A stretch of DNA of 64,000 nucleotides from Daedaleopsis sinensis (lineage: Eukaryota > Basidiomycota > Agaricomycetes > Polyporales > Polyporaceae), in the NCBI GenBank assembly GCA_033807695.1, contig CM066309.1, positions 2,480,001 to 2,544,000 of the forward strand, in the 5' to 3' direction. Shown here in pieces: positions 22,379-32,821 of this stretch (its first letter is position 1; each line of letters begins with the position of its first letter). The position numbers and the translations under genes are program-made. Below the pieces are notes generated by a model, which was given only the letters and a program-made list of their open reading frames with translations, was not told the DNA's origin and did no database searches.

Positions 22379-24298
22379 TCACACTGCTTGCGCAACCCGC
22401 TCGTCACGGGGGACGTCCTGGATCTCCACTTCCGGCTCGGGAGGGGCGTGGACCGCCAGGTCGTCCAGCGCAGCCAGGTACGCGTCGTCGGAGCGAGAGT
22501 CACGTTCGTCCATCTGAACGACGTCTTCAGGTTCGTCCCACTCGTCCCACTCGTCGCGCGCGCGTGCGGCGCCGGAGCGGATGGTCGCCCCGAGCGAGCC
22601 GATGGCGCGGTCCACGAAGCTGAGAGAGCTTTGGGAGCTCACTTGGGACATCTGCAGCAGCTCTGGGTCGTCTGAGCCGACCCTGACGTTGTGCTCATTT
22701 GCTCCTTGGAGGTCGAGGATGAAGCGGTATACGAGGATGGCGGTGAGGCTAGTATGGATGACAGGCGCGAGCGAATTCAGAGGCAATATCTTGACGGGAT
22801 GCGGGGACGTACGGGGTGGTGAACTGAGTGAGCTGACTCACTCCACTGCCGCCCTCCGAAAATATCTGTTTGCGGTAGTGTCAGACAAATTCACGCAATT
22901 GCTGGACTTTACTCACTGAAGTTGCCGAGAAGATGAGATGCAATGAGTTCAGGACAAACATCATGCTATAGGAGCCAAACACCGAGGGTCGTCAGACCAA
23001 CTCTCTCTCGGCAGTGGCGTCAAATGCGAAACGCACACAAAATAGAGTAGTCCTGATAAAATCATTCTCAGCATACCACATACTACTACCGAGAAAGTGC
23101 GTCACCTACCATTCCCCAATAACACATTTGAAAAGCTGGTGCTGCTGTGCTTGACAAAGGGAAGCCTGAGGCTCTTCAAGTCTCCGCCTAGGTTGCGCCA
23201 AGTCATGATCACAAGAAATACGTCTGCAATGATCAACGGTAATCTTGCAGAGATAACGACTACCATATCGTCGTGTCAGACTTCCGTGCATATAATAGTA
23301 CCGTATATGCCTGAACACTCGAAAAACTAGGGACTCACATCTGAACGGCAGGAATGGTGAGCTTGGGTAACTGTGAGCACATGAGATCTAGATCCCTTAC
23401 ATGATACTGTCTTGGAGGGGTTCGACATCATCCACTACACATCCAAAGTTTGGATCGAGTGCTGGGGTCTGGAAGAGTGCCCAATCGACCTATTAGTATA
23501 ACACGGTCAGAACACAGTCTCTACTGTGGATTAAACTGCATCTACCCAGTCGACGCAGAGTGGTGCGAGTGAAAGGAGCGTGATGAGCCCGGAGATCGTC
23601 CATGTCCTGCACAGAGCATACGCTCTTGCTCCCGAGAATACTGCCACCATAAGCACAGGAGTCAGTAATAGACAGTACTACTGTCGACAAACTTACCGGC
23701 GAAAGGTAAATTCACAGAGTACGAATAGACAGCGTTCATCCATTGTACGGCCTGGCACCTTAGTACTCCGAAGTCAGGCGCCGTCACGGTCGAGTCGGGC
23801 AAATGTCGATCGTATGAGAAGTTGAGAGGCTTACCCCGGGCCCTATAGAAACGTATCAGTTCATTTGACAATGGAGGTTAGAAGAGGCTATACCTTCAAG
23901 TTCGAGCTCGATATGATGTTTACAAGTACCTGCAGTAAATATCCATACCTAATGGATAGAAATAGCGCCGATGCGATCGAAAATCTGCGCCCCCAGAAGT
24001 ATCTGACTTCGCGGTCGAACGTAGCTGCAAAGTCGTATACGAAAAAAGCTGGAAGAAAGGGTAAGAGGCACAGTCATCCACCGCCGAGTGACCCACTCGG
24101 CGGTGGATGACTGTAGTGCTTTATATAAGACTTAGAAGTGCTGGCACTTACTGAAAGCAGCGTGTTGAAAGAAACCAAATGATCTGCTGCCGGGGGAGGC
24201 CGGGTTGCGTGAGCCCAACTCATCAATAGCTGGTAGCAGACTTACTATGTTGCGTAGAAGGCAACGACCTCCGCATTCCACTCGCTTTCCGAAGACAT
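22379..24298 (-). CDS. DUF6533-type multi-pass membrane protein, 398 aa, 13 exons
   Basis: Exons: 24298-24246, 24186-24152, 24048-23894, 23842-23835 (8 nt), 23758-23697, 23640-23546, 23489-23401, 23370-23339, 23259-23106, 23066-23037, 22965-22917, 22865-22842 and 22789-22379. They total 1197 nt and all junctions are in phase. It starts MSSESEWNAEVVAFYATY. The DUF6533 motif is FVYDFAATFDREVRYFWGRR followed by FSIASALFLFIRYGYLLQVL. Later membrane segments are ARAYALCRTWTISGLITLL, ISARLPLIIADVFLVIMTW and MMFVLNSLHLIF, then the typical ILPLNSLAPVIHTSLTAILV and YRFILDLQG. A long acidic C-terminal tail (DEWDEWDEPEDVV, EPEVEIQDV) is predicted cytosolic. The exon pattern differs from the two other DUF6533 genes here, so this is a separate subfamily. 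Intron 2 contains a perfect 21-bp hairpin. Function is unknown. Confidence 0.83.
24070..24114. repeat. Perfect 21-bp inverted repeat with 3-nt loop
   Basis: Left arm 24070-24090 and right arm 24094-24114 are exact reverse complements around a 3-base spacer (ACC). It sits inside intron 2 (24151-24049) of the minus-strand DUF6533 gene, ending 21 nt before the acceptor. The transcript would form an unusually stable hairpin. Confidence 0.95.
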
Positions 24299-24661
24299 GC
24301 CGAACAGTATGTGTCTGGGTGATTGGCCGAGCCAGGCAACAGCACGGTCATGGTCTTATACTTCCACAAGTGACCGTGGTCCGCCCGAGTCGATGATAGT
24401 ACGGTCACTGCTCATGAGGCAATCATCTCACCTAATGGAAGCCCGCGGTGGACCGACATTTTCATATGATGTACTAGCACATTGACGTGATGTGTCGACG
24501 TTTGATACAAAGGCGTTGCGAGGGGCGCCCCCAAATCTCCTGCTTTCACGCACGGAATCATGGCACATGAGCGTCTGAACACCATACATGCGTTCGATCG
24601 CCTGCATAATCATCGAGATCAGTGCTGAGGATGACAAGACAAGAATAGAAGAGCTGCTGCT

Positions 24662-25111
24662 TTGGCTCCCCGAAGCCGCAGGGGAAGACGCGGAGCACAG
24701 GAAATAGCGCGAGGGCGCACTCAAGGTGCTCTCGGAGCACGGGTATCGCTCGACGGCCACGCCGTCGCACGGCGGCTCGAGCCGCGCGTGCACCTCCCGC
24801 GGACGTACCTCGCGCGCGAGGACAGCGACGTGTGCATGGTGCACCCCGGCACGGACGTGGACGTGCTCATGCACCGGCACTACTTCGAGGCAGTCGCACC
24901 GGACGGGCGGAGGATCGGGGAGGGCCAGGGTCAAGCGGCGTCGGGGCATCTGAAAGCTGCGCCTGCCAGCGGTCGTGGGCGGGGGACAGATACGGGAAAG
25001 GTCGGGGAAAGGGGGCGGGAGGCGGGAGGCGTGGCCGAACTATGTCGCGGGAGCGGAATCTCGCGCGGAGGCTCATCCGGAGGCAAGGAGGACGCTTTCC
25101 CGTCATTATAA
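24662..25111 (+). other. Unexplained GC-rich open stretch, possible gene relic
   Basis: This frame has local coding character, notably PRTYLAREDSDVCMVHPGTD and VDVLMHRHYFEAVAPDGRR, with strong GC3 unlike the AT-richer flanks. There is no convincing ATG and no clear splice partners, and the C-terminal part becomes low-complexity Gly/Arg. It could be a terminal exon of an unrecognised gene or a decaying fragment; I cannot assign a family. Confidence 0.3.
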
Positions 25112-25608
25112 TGGTGTTCGAAATCTGTGTACTTCGCTGTGTAATTCAACCAAAGTTTCTAGATTCGGCAGTGAAGCGCACAGGTCCAGTAAGAACATGG
25201 TCGGTATGAATAGACATTCATCCTGCTCACCTAGAGGACGTGAACATCGAACGCATACTCCTGCAGGTGTGTCCGTGGGCGATGTATCATATATGCGCTG
25301 CGCTAAGAACATCGTGGCGGCTTGATAGAAACAGGACGTCAGCATCTGAATGTAGGAAGTCAACAAATTGTACAGGCCTCGACTCTCGAGAACGCGCAAT
25401 GAATGGAGTGACTCACTCGCCAATTATACGCTCCAAGGACGCTATACACGTGACGGTCTCTCGCCATCTAGGTCTGGAGGTTAGGCTGGGTGCTTGGGAC
25501 CAGGGGAGGCCTCCTGACACGGTCATCTGGCCCTCCCCTCGCAGCCACCCGCGATGTTCCCCACACTCGCCCGGCTTCTGCCCCGCGTTCGGCCATCCAA
25601 AGAGGCCC

Positions 25609-25615
25609 TATATAA
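25609..25615 (+). promoter_or_regulatory. TATA box (TATATAA)
   Basis: TATATAA in a GC-rich setting, 187 nt upstream of the ATG at 25802. This implies transcription begins near 25640 with a roughly 160-nt leader. Confidence 0.55.
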
Positions 25616-25801
25616 CGCGGGGAGCGCAGTTCCCACCTGCGCACCCATCTCTCATCCCGCATCGACCCGCACACGACAGACGGCGACTGCTCCTCGCCCG
25701 CACGCATTCGAACGTCCGCCCCCCTTTGCCTCTTCCGTCCTCGACGATCGCGAAGCTGTAGAGTGTTAGACGTCTAGACGCTACATCCCCCTCCCGTCGC
25801 C

Positions 25802-26344
25802 ATGGCCGAGACCGCGCAGCCGCAGACCATCGAGATCAACGACGCCTACTTCTGCCAGCACCTCAAGGAGGTCGTGAGTACCCGCCCCGTCCGCCCCGCA
25901 TCGCGCATATGCTGAGCACGCCACGCCACGCCACGCGCAGTGCACCGAGTGCTCGTACGACGGGCGGGAAGAGAACGACACCTTCTTCGGGGTACGTGCC
26001 TCGAGCCTCAGCCTGGACGCGTCGAGTCGGGCCCCCCTCGCCTTCGCACGGCCATAGCGCGGACGCTCATCCAGCCGCGCGCGCATACACACACAGTTTG
26101 ACCCCATCGACCGCGAAGGCATCGAGGCCCCGGCGTCGAGCGTGAACAAGGAGGGCCAGTACCAGTGCAAGAAGCACGGGTCGCCGGGTGCGTGGATCGG
26201 ACGCACCTCGTATACCGCGCGTGACTTGAGCACTGACTGCCCGCTGGGCTGTTGACGGTGCTTGCAGCGTGCAACCAGTGCTACGGCTGGAAGAAGCAGA
26301 TCACCAGGGCGCGGACCGCCGCGAAGAAGGCTGGGAAGAAGTGA
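25802..26344 (+). CDS. Small cysteine-rich (putative zinc-binding) protein, 96 aa
   Basis: Four exons: 25802-25873, 25941-25991, 26097-26187 and 26268-26344, totalling 291 nt in frame. The protein starts MAETAQPQTIEINDAYFCQH and has spaced cysteines: FCQH, CTEC, CKKHG and CNQC. This arrangement fits one or two structural zinc sites. The C-terminus is strongly basic (ARTAAKKAGKK). There is no signal peptide or membrane segment. Size, basic tail and zinc-like motifs would suit a nucleic-acid-associated protein, but that is inference; I do not recognise the family. A TATA box lies upstream, and the GC-rich codon use suggests good expression. Confidence 0.8.
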
Positions 26345-27424
26345 CCGAGTCCGCGCACGATCTTGCGGCAGCTGCAAGTCGAAGCGTGCTGGAGCTTGAA
26401 GGAACGGGAGAACTGGCCACGAGGAAAGCCGGGGAGAACAATGTATGATTATGTGCTCTGTGTGTACGACGACGCCTCCGCCATTTGTACAACTGCCAAT
26501 GAACTGTAAGATATGATTCAAGTGTCTGCGCCTGGAGACAGCATGGGAGTCTGGGGGAGATCAGCGGTGGCGACGACTGAGTGCGCAATGGCGAATATGT
26601 CGACAGTGACTGCGTACGGAGCGTCAGGCGTTGTCCGTGGTCTCCCGAGGAAGCTGTATACGCCTTTCCAGATGCTGACAGCGTATCTGAGGGAAGTGGG
26701 GGAGCTTCGATGCTTGAAAGGCACCTCCGAGGCGGACATTCCACGGCGCGGAACGCTGAAGCTTCTCCGTCGTCTTTGCTTGCGACGTACGAGTACTCAC
26801 TGGTTGACAGATTCTGGTGCCCATTTGCATGAGGCAATCAGTGTCGCTAGCGGGCGGTCCGACGACTGGTTGAGCAACTTGTGACTATTTTCCAAGGCCT
26901 CCGCATGTGCTTCGCTGCGGAGTTGTCAAGTGTCGACCGACGTGACCTGGTTTTGACTTCAAGTTCGTCTAGACCAACACAAGATACCGAGGTAGGATGG
27001 TGAGCGGCCAGATATAGATCCGAGCCGCGAGCTTGGCCGGTAGCAAGATGACAAAACACGTAAAGGGGATGTGCGAGAAGACCAATTGGAAGACGGGAGA
27101 ATGAGAACATGGGAGCAGATGACGGCCTCCATCTGCCAGGCCCCGGGCGAGTTACGAAGGTTAGCGGCAAGCGATGGTCTACGGCGGTCACGGAGGACGT
27201 GGTGGTCGAGGATGGAACGAGAAATTTGTCAGCCCAGCCGCTCTGACTGAGACTTCGGTTTGTCCTCGATCTCGTCATGCTGCCGCCACTCGTTCGTGCC
27301 CGCCGCGGCCTCCCCGTGCATACATATAAATCTCCCTGGGTGCACAAACTCCCCGCCACACTGCTCTTTCTATTCTCCCGAACGTACCTCGACACTCGCA
27401 GCTTGAACTCGGCAGGCGTCCACC
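26345..27424. other. Intergenic with cystathionine gamma-lyase promoter
   Basis: No coherent exon chain on either strand. The 3' end of the cysteine-rich gene and the promoter of the next gene must lie here; a TATAAA occurs at 27325-27330. Confidence 0.5.
27325..27330 (+). promoter_or_regulatory. TATA box (TATAAA)
   Basis: TATAAA 95 nt upstream of the cystathionine gamma-lyase ATG, a normal spacing for a fungal TATA promoter. Confidence 0.6.
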
Positions 27425-28851
27425 ATGTCTCCCGCCATCCACGCCTCCACATCCGCCAACGGCATCCATACTATCAAGGAGCATGCCTCCATCGACGGCT
27501 TTGGGACCCGCGCAATCCACGTAGGCTCCGACCCTGATCCACAGACGGGCGCGGTCATCCCCTCTATCTCCCTGAGTACAACATACAAACAGCACGGCGT
27601 CGGGAACCACAAGGTTTGTTACGAACTCTACCGCGTGCGCATCTTCCGTGCTCACACACTCCACAGGGCTTCGAATACTCCCGTTCTGGGAACCCAAATC
27701 GCAACGCACTCGAGGCCACGCTCGCGGCCATCGAATCTGGCGGCGCGTACGGAATCGCATTTGCCTCGGGCTCGTCGACGACGGCCACGGTGCTGCAGTC
27801 GCTGGGCCCGGACGCACACATCGTGAGCGTGAACGACGTGTACGGCGGGACGTTCCGGTACATGACCCGGGTCGCGGCGGAGAACCAGGGACTGCAGACG
27901 ACGTTCGTGGACCTCGAGAACGCGGATGACGACACCATCCGCGCTGCCTTCCGGCCAAATACCAAGGTACGCTTCTTTCGCGCCGTTTCCCCCGACGCCT
28001 TCTCACCGTTCCCGCCGTAGCTCGTCTGGATCGAGTCCCCGACGAACCCCACCCTCCGCCTCATCGACGTCGCGCGCATCGCCGCCCTCGCACACGCCGC
28101 GCCCTCCTCCCCGCTCGTCCTCGTCGACAACACCTTCCTCTCGCCCTTCTACTCCTCCCCGCTCGTCCTCGGCGCAGACATCGTCCTGCACTCGCTCACC
28201 AAGTACGTCAACGGCCACTCGGACGTCGTCATGGGCGCCCTCATCCTCCCCGCGCACCACGCCGCGCTCGCCGACAAGCTCCGCTTCCTCCAGAACGCGA
28301 TCGGCGCCGTCCCGAGCGCGTACGACTGCTGGCTCGCCCAGCGCGGCGCGAAGACGCTCCACCTGCGCATGAAGGCGCACGGCGCGAACGCGCTCGCCGT
28401 CGCGCGCGCGCTCGAGCGCTCCCCGCACGTCCAGGACGTGATCTACCCCGGGCTCGCGAGCCACCCGCGCAACGACCTCGCGTACCGCACGCTCTCCTCG
28501 CACGCGCGCGCGTTCGTCGACCGCTACGTGCGCGAGCGCGGCGACGATGCTGGGGGGTTCCCGTACGGGGGCATGATCTCGTTCCGGATCCGCGGGGGCG
28601 CGGCGGAGGCGGAGACGTTCCTCACGACGACGCGCCTGTTCACGCTCGCGGAGTCGCTCGGCGGCGTGGAGAGCCTCGCGGAGCTGCCGGCGCAGATGAC
28701 GCACGGGAGCATCCCCCCGGCGGAGCGCGAGCTGCTCGGGATCGGGGACAACCTCATCCGGCTGTCTGTCGGCGTGGAGGAGGAGGAGGACCTCGTGGCG
28801 GACGTCGAGCAGGCACTCGCCGCTGCCGCGGCGTTGTCGGCATCTGGATGA
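27425..28851 (+). CDS. CYS3: Cystathionine gamma-lyase, 439 aa
   Basis: Three exons: 27425-27613, 27667-27966 and 28021-28851, in frame. The PLP-dependent Cys/Met metabolism family is clear throughout: GFGTRAIHVGSDPDP, YSRSGNPNRNALEATLAAIE, FASGSSTTATV, VNDVYGGTFRYM, WIESPTNPTLRLIDV, LVDNTFLSPF and HSLTKYVNGHSDVVMGAL. The Lys of SLTKY (about residue 224) is the Schiff-base lysine. The C-terminus has SLGGVESLAELPAQMTH, typical of this enzyme. It cleaves cystathionine to cysteine, 2-oxobutanoate and ammonia in cytosolic transsulfuration; sister enzymes (cystathionine gamma-synthase or beta-lyase) are less likely but not excluded by eye. The length is slightly above the usual ~400 because of an N-terminal extension. 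Exon 3 is extremely GC3-rich. Confidence 0.92.
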
Positions 28852-28936
28852 ATCCGCCGAAGACGTAGCATTTAGACGCATATTTATCCACGTAGAGTAG
28901 GCATGTACGCATTGTAGAGTAGCTGTAGATATTGGA

Positions 28937-29786
28937 TTACGGCTTGGACACTATCCCGACGATGTGGTCCGCCATCGCCCACCCGTGCGCGTCCGTGCCG
29001 ACCTCATAGCACTTGTCCACCCAAGCCTGCGCCTCGCACGGTCAGCACGTATCGCTCATCAGTTTGCGCACGCACGAATGAATCCTGACCTCGAACTCCT
29101 CCCCCTCCAGCTCGTTCACCAGCCTATCCAGCCCGCCCGCGAGCAGCCCCTCCGCGCCGACCATGCGCGACGCCTCCCTCGGCCGCCCCAAGCAGCCCAG
29201 GCATCGCCGCAGGCAGCTCGTGGTGCATTGCGCGGCACACCACCCCCTGCGCGTCCACGCGCACGTAGTCCCCGTCGCGCGCGTGCTGCGCGTAGAACGC
29301 CCCCTGCGCAGCGAGCGCGGCGTCGCGGTAGTGCGCCCAGCGGCTGACCCACGCGCAAGCGAGCGTGCCCCCGCCCGCGCGAACCATCGCCCACGCGGCG
29401 CGCAGCGCGGGCGACATGATGTGGTAGAGCGGGCCGAGGAGGAGGACGGCGTCGAACGTGCCACGTTCGCCTGCGAGCTCGGGGATGCTGAGGAGGGCGG
29501 TCGCGTCGCCGAGGGGGATGCGCGCGGAGGGACGCGGCGCGGGTGCGCGTGATGGCGAGGAGCCCCGGGGATAGGTCGACGAGAGTTACCGAGTGCCCGC
29601 GCGCGGGGAGAGCGAACGAGTATGGGCCTGCCAGCGGTTGTGGGCCAACCAATATTGAGACGGTCGAGCGATAGACTCACCCGCTCCGCCGCCGATGTCT
29701 AGAATCTTCAAACCGCCGTCTTCGAGCTCGGGGTTTGTGTCGTACCACTGTGAGGTCAGTGCGTGCAGCTCCTGGGGTGCAGCCAT
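28937..29786 (-). pseudogene. SAM-dependent methyltransferase with two apparent frameshifts
   Basis: Exon 1 is 29786-29681 (MAAPQELHALTSQWYDTNPE, then the SAM-binding ILDIGGGAG). Exon 2 is 29627-29090, and exon 3 29026-28937 ends DAHGWAMADHIVGIVSKP. Exon 2 begins correctly (GPYSFALPARGHSVTLVDLS), but the conserved sequence then moves to a second frame near 29540 (PLGDATALLSIPELAG, FDAVLLLGPLYHIM) and to a third near 29190 (GLLAGGLDRLVNELEGEEFE). Each shift behaves like one extra base. Removing two bases would give about 243 codons, a normal size for this class I methyltransferase type. So it is either a recent pseudogene or contains two sequencing errors in very GC-rich DNA. A TATA box at 29859-29865 is intact. 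The substrate is unknown. Confidence 0.75.
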
Positions 29787-29858
29787 GAAGTTCGCGGGGA
29801 ATGACAAGGAGCAGTCGACGACGGAAGACACGGCGATTCTCCGTACGCTGCTACACGC

Positions 29859-29865
29859 ATTTATA
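29859..29865 (-). promoter_or_regulatory. TATA box (TATAAAT) of methyltransferase gene
   Basis: TATAAAT read on the minus strand, 73 nt upstream of the methyltransferase ATG at 29786. Confidence 0.5.
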
Positions 29866-30316
29866 CGCTGACATTGAGCGCGGCCTCGGCAAGATCGGCT
29901 TGAACTCCCATACTCCTTGGACTCGGTGGGAGTTCCGCAGATGCTTGCACTCGCAAAATTCGCTCATACTGCCCGAGTGGGCTGCCGCTCTTGGCGTATC
30001 GGATCCGAAGGCACGTACGTAGCCGCGCTCGGAGAAAGGTGAGCATGGAGGCTTGAAGATAGAGCGCATAACCCTTTGCAGATAACTCAGCTGTGCCTTC
30101 GCGTGATGTCGCTCGGGCTGGTCAAATCATGGCCTCCCTCAAGCCCAGGAGTTGACTTTATCTTGTCCAGAAGTTTGAAGCATTATGTCATGAGTACTAG
30201 TGTGGATATGAAGATAGTAAAAAATACGATGACCAGTTATCCAGTGTGGGCTAAGCCGTCAAATGATAGGTCTAATGCACTAGACGCATCAGGATTACCG
30301 ACACCTAGTTGCGCCT
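29866..30316. other. Intergenic
   Basis: This lies upstream of the methyltransferase and downstream of the F-box-like gene, both minus-strand. No gene seen. Confidence 0.5.
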
Positions 30317-31884
30317 TCACCACTCGTCGCCAAGCAATGTTTCCACAGTGCTCTGCTTGAGTCCGGAGCGAGGAGGGACGGCGACAATAGTGTCTTCACC
30401 CCGGAGGCCGACGACACCCACAATCGCATCCTGGAGCGATGGAATGGTATCCACGAGCCTGCGCGTGTACGCGTCGACATCGAAGGCCTTCAGCGACTGC
30501 TCCGCGATGCTGAGGGGCTTCGGTGGAGGATCGCGCGGCGGGTCTTCCCGCAACCGCTGCATGTCCTCGAACGTGAAGGGTTTGAGGCCCTCCGCGCAGA
30601 TTTGGAGGCGTAGGCGGCGGATTGGGGTTACCCTGAGCGTCGCAGCGAACGTTTCCTGCGGGTCGGACACAACGCTCAACGTCTGGCACAGTCCGGTGCT
30701 TAGAGAGCAGTACAAATGGGGCGACATACCAGCGCTGTGGGAAAATCGACATCGCAGTCATCTGCGTCTGCATAGAGGTCCACCACGAGGTCTCGGAGAC
30801 GCGACCCGGTTGCGGTCTGCAAGATCGTAGTGAGCCCGTGTGTGGGGTCCGTCAGCAGCCGGAGTCCGACCCTCGGGTCGGTGACCTTGAGTTGCTTCGG
30901 GCGCGCAGTCGCGAGGATCTCGGAAATCATGCCCGTGAATTCTTCTGTCCGTTCCACGGGGGAGGAGAAATAGCTAATCTCGAGCTCGACGCGGGTGATC
31001 AGGCACATGGGCGCGAGGGCGTACACGTCAACGACTTTCCCAACGCAGTGGTGGAGACGCTTCCACGCTGTGTCCGTCGACTGGCTTTGGATGTTCAGCG
31101 CGCGCAGCTCGCGGAAACGGGCAGCGAGGGTGGGGTGTTGGTCGAGAGAGTAATGGGTGGGCTCGACGACGATACGTGCGAGCGCCGGGTAGGCTTGGAT
31201 GTATGGCGCGATCAGGGGATATTGGTCGCAGATATAGAGCTCGCGCACGAGTGGGTACACTTGCGGAAAGGAGGGTAGGTCGGGGTAGGAAAATTCGCGC
31301 CGGAGGCAGATGACCTTGCGGAGACTGGAGACGAGGTGTGTGAGGAGCGGCACCGGATGGGTTGAGGGACTCCTGAGCTTCGCCCACTCGGTCATGTCTT
31401 CGACTTTGAAGGAATATAGCCTGACTATCTCGACTTGCGATTTCAATGCCCTCAGGACTGAAAGAGAAAGGGGCCCGATGTCGTTGAACGCGATGTAACG
31501 GAGGGTGGTGAGTTCCGCAACGACCTCTCCTAAGCGCGGACATTTTCTCAAGTGGTCTTCACTTTGCAGGCTGAGGAGGGTGAGGGTCTTCATACATGGG
31601 ATGTTTTCAGCGAGCCACTTGAGTTTGTTTTTGGAGATCTTCTCGGGGCCTATTGTCAGGTCTCGAACATACGATAGACGCGACTTGTTCTCCGCGTACA
31701 CAAAGCGTTCAAACAAGGCGACCTGCCTGGTGTCTCGAAGAGACACTGGATATCGCAGAACAAAGTGAGCGGCTTCGTGGTAGAAAAATCGAGAGGTGAT
31801 CATGAGAGATACGCAAGCCTCTCGAGGGAGATGGGAAACAATCTCCCGAAGGATGTCGAGATTCAGGATCGGTGAGTTTGACAT
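30317..31884 (-). CDS. F-box-like/LRR protein, 506 aa
   Basis: Two exons, 31884-30730 and 30682-30317, with a 47-nt intron in phase 0. The start is MSNSPILNLDILREIVSHLP. The N-terminal ~45 residues fit an F-box-like helix bundle (LNLDILREIVSHL, SLMITSRFFYHEAAHFVLRY), followed by irregular leucine-rich segments (LKTLTLLSLQ-like, TTLRYIAFNDIGPLSLSVL). This layout is common in Agaricomycete F-box expansions, where the box recruits a substrate to an SCF ubiquitin ligase; the target is unknown. An upstream in-frame region exists, but the ATG at 31884 opens directly onto the domain. Codon use is less GC-biased than in the nearby housekeeping genes, as expected for a fast-evolving family. Confidence 0.75.
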
Positions 31885-32640
31885 TATGAAGAAGAGCCCT
31901 GGATTATATCCCGAAGGTCGCGAGGCGGTAGATGGGTCTGAGTGTAGACAGTACTGGTCAGCAACTGCTATCGCTTGAAGATAAATACTGACCTTCAAGT
32001 TGAATCTGCTAGCCCGAGTGGATCTGGTACGTGCCAACGGTCAGTGAGCTGTGCAACTTATCTCTGTTGGATGGCAGTGGAGGAAGAGTTGAGTCGCCGA
32101 GACTCGAGAGGCTCATATATCGTGCCCGTGACGTGTCAAATCTGGATGTCACGTCACTCTGACTGTGACACTCGGAAAGTCGAGACTCGAACCACCCGGT
32201 CCGAGCTCTCAACTTGACACTTGGCAGTTCGCCTGAAAAGTGGCACAACTGGCACGTTGGGACGGCCTCCGACTCGTCGTCCAACTTTACATCCATGCAG
32301 TGAACTTGAACGTTGAACCCTCAGCGTCCTTCGGGGAAGCACTGGCAAGCGTATGACCAATCAGAGTTCTAAATAACTTCAGATGTCTAGCAGCGAGCAG
32401 GAGTGCTGTGGTCACAAACAGGAAGTAGCTCCATACAGAGAGCAGTGAGCGTACAGCGACGCAGATATCCACTGGGGAGCCATTGCTAGAATAGACGATG
32501 AAGGCGGGATCGGCGGACACTGGGGGCGTGTAGGAGGTGCAATCATATTTGTGTTTGTGGATCAGTTCGACGCAGGGAGCGTCCTAGTTATCTTGGGAGG
32601 AGCTGCTGGTAATCACGGTGGTACATGGGTTCATGTGTTC
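31885..32640. other. Intergenic
   Basis: This lies between the F-box-like gene's start and the decayed transporter copy. It contains no supported gene. Confidence 0.5.
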
Positions 32641-32810
32641 TCAACATTTGAAGGCTTTGCCTAGCAAGCCTCGGCGATACGTGTCTACGATAAGGTATAT
32701 CACTATCAGCGACGAGTCAGGGTTTATATTGCAAGAAAGAAACCATTACCTTGACTGACACATACATCCCAGCCGCTACGCACATCAGCGCCCCGTGGAT
32801 GCCGCACGAT
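32641..32810 (-). pseudogene. Decayed copy of the amino-acid transporter 3' end
   Basis: Two pieces downstream of the transporter repeat its last two exons. At 32810-32750 the frame reads HGALMCVAAGMYVSVK followed by a GT donor, matching SGAFMCIAGTFVSVK of exon 10. At 32694-32641 it reads LIVDTYRRGLLGKAFKC then stop, matching LIVDAYRQGLVGLPFTC of exon 11. The second piece lacks a proper acceptor AG directly before it. This looks like a partial tandem duplication that has decayed; alternative terminal exons are less likely because splice phases do not fit exon 10 upstream. Confidence 0.7.
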
Positions 32811-32821
32811 CCTAGTTCGTT

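Noticed and set aside
28003..28881. A 292-codon minus-strand frame opposite cystathionine gamma-lyase
   Set aside because: It is an antisense shadow of the very GC3-rich third exon; its Arg/Glu-rich composition mirrors the codon bias.
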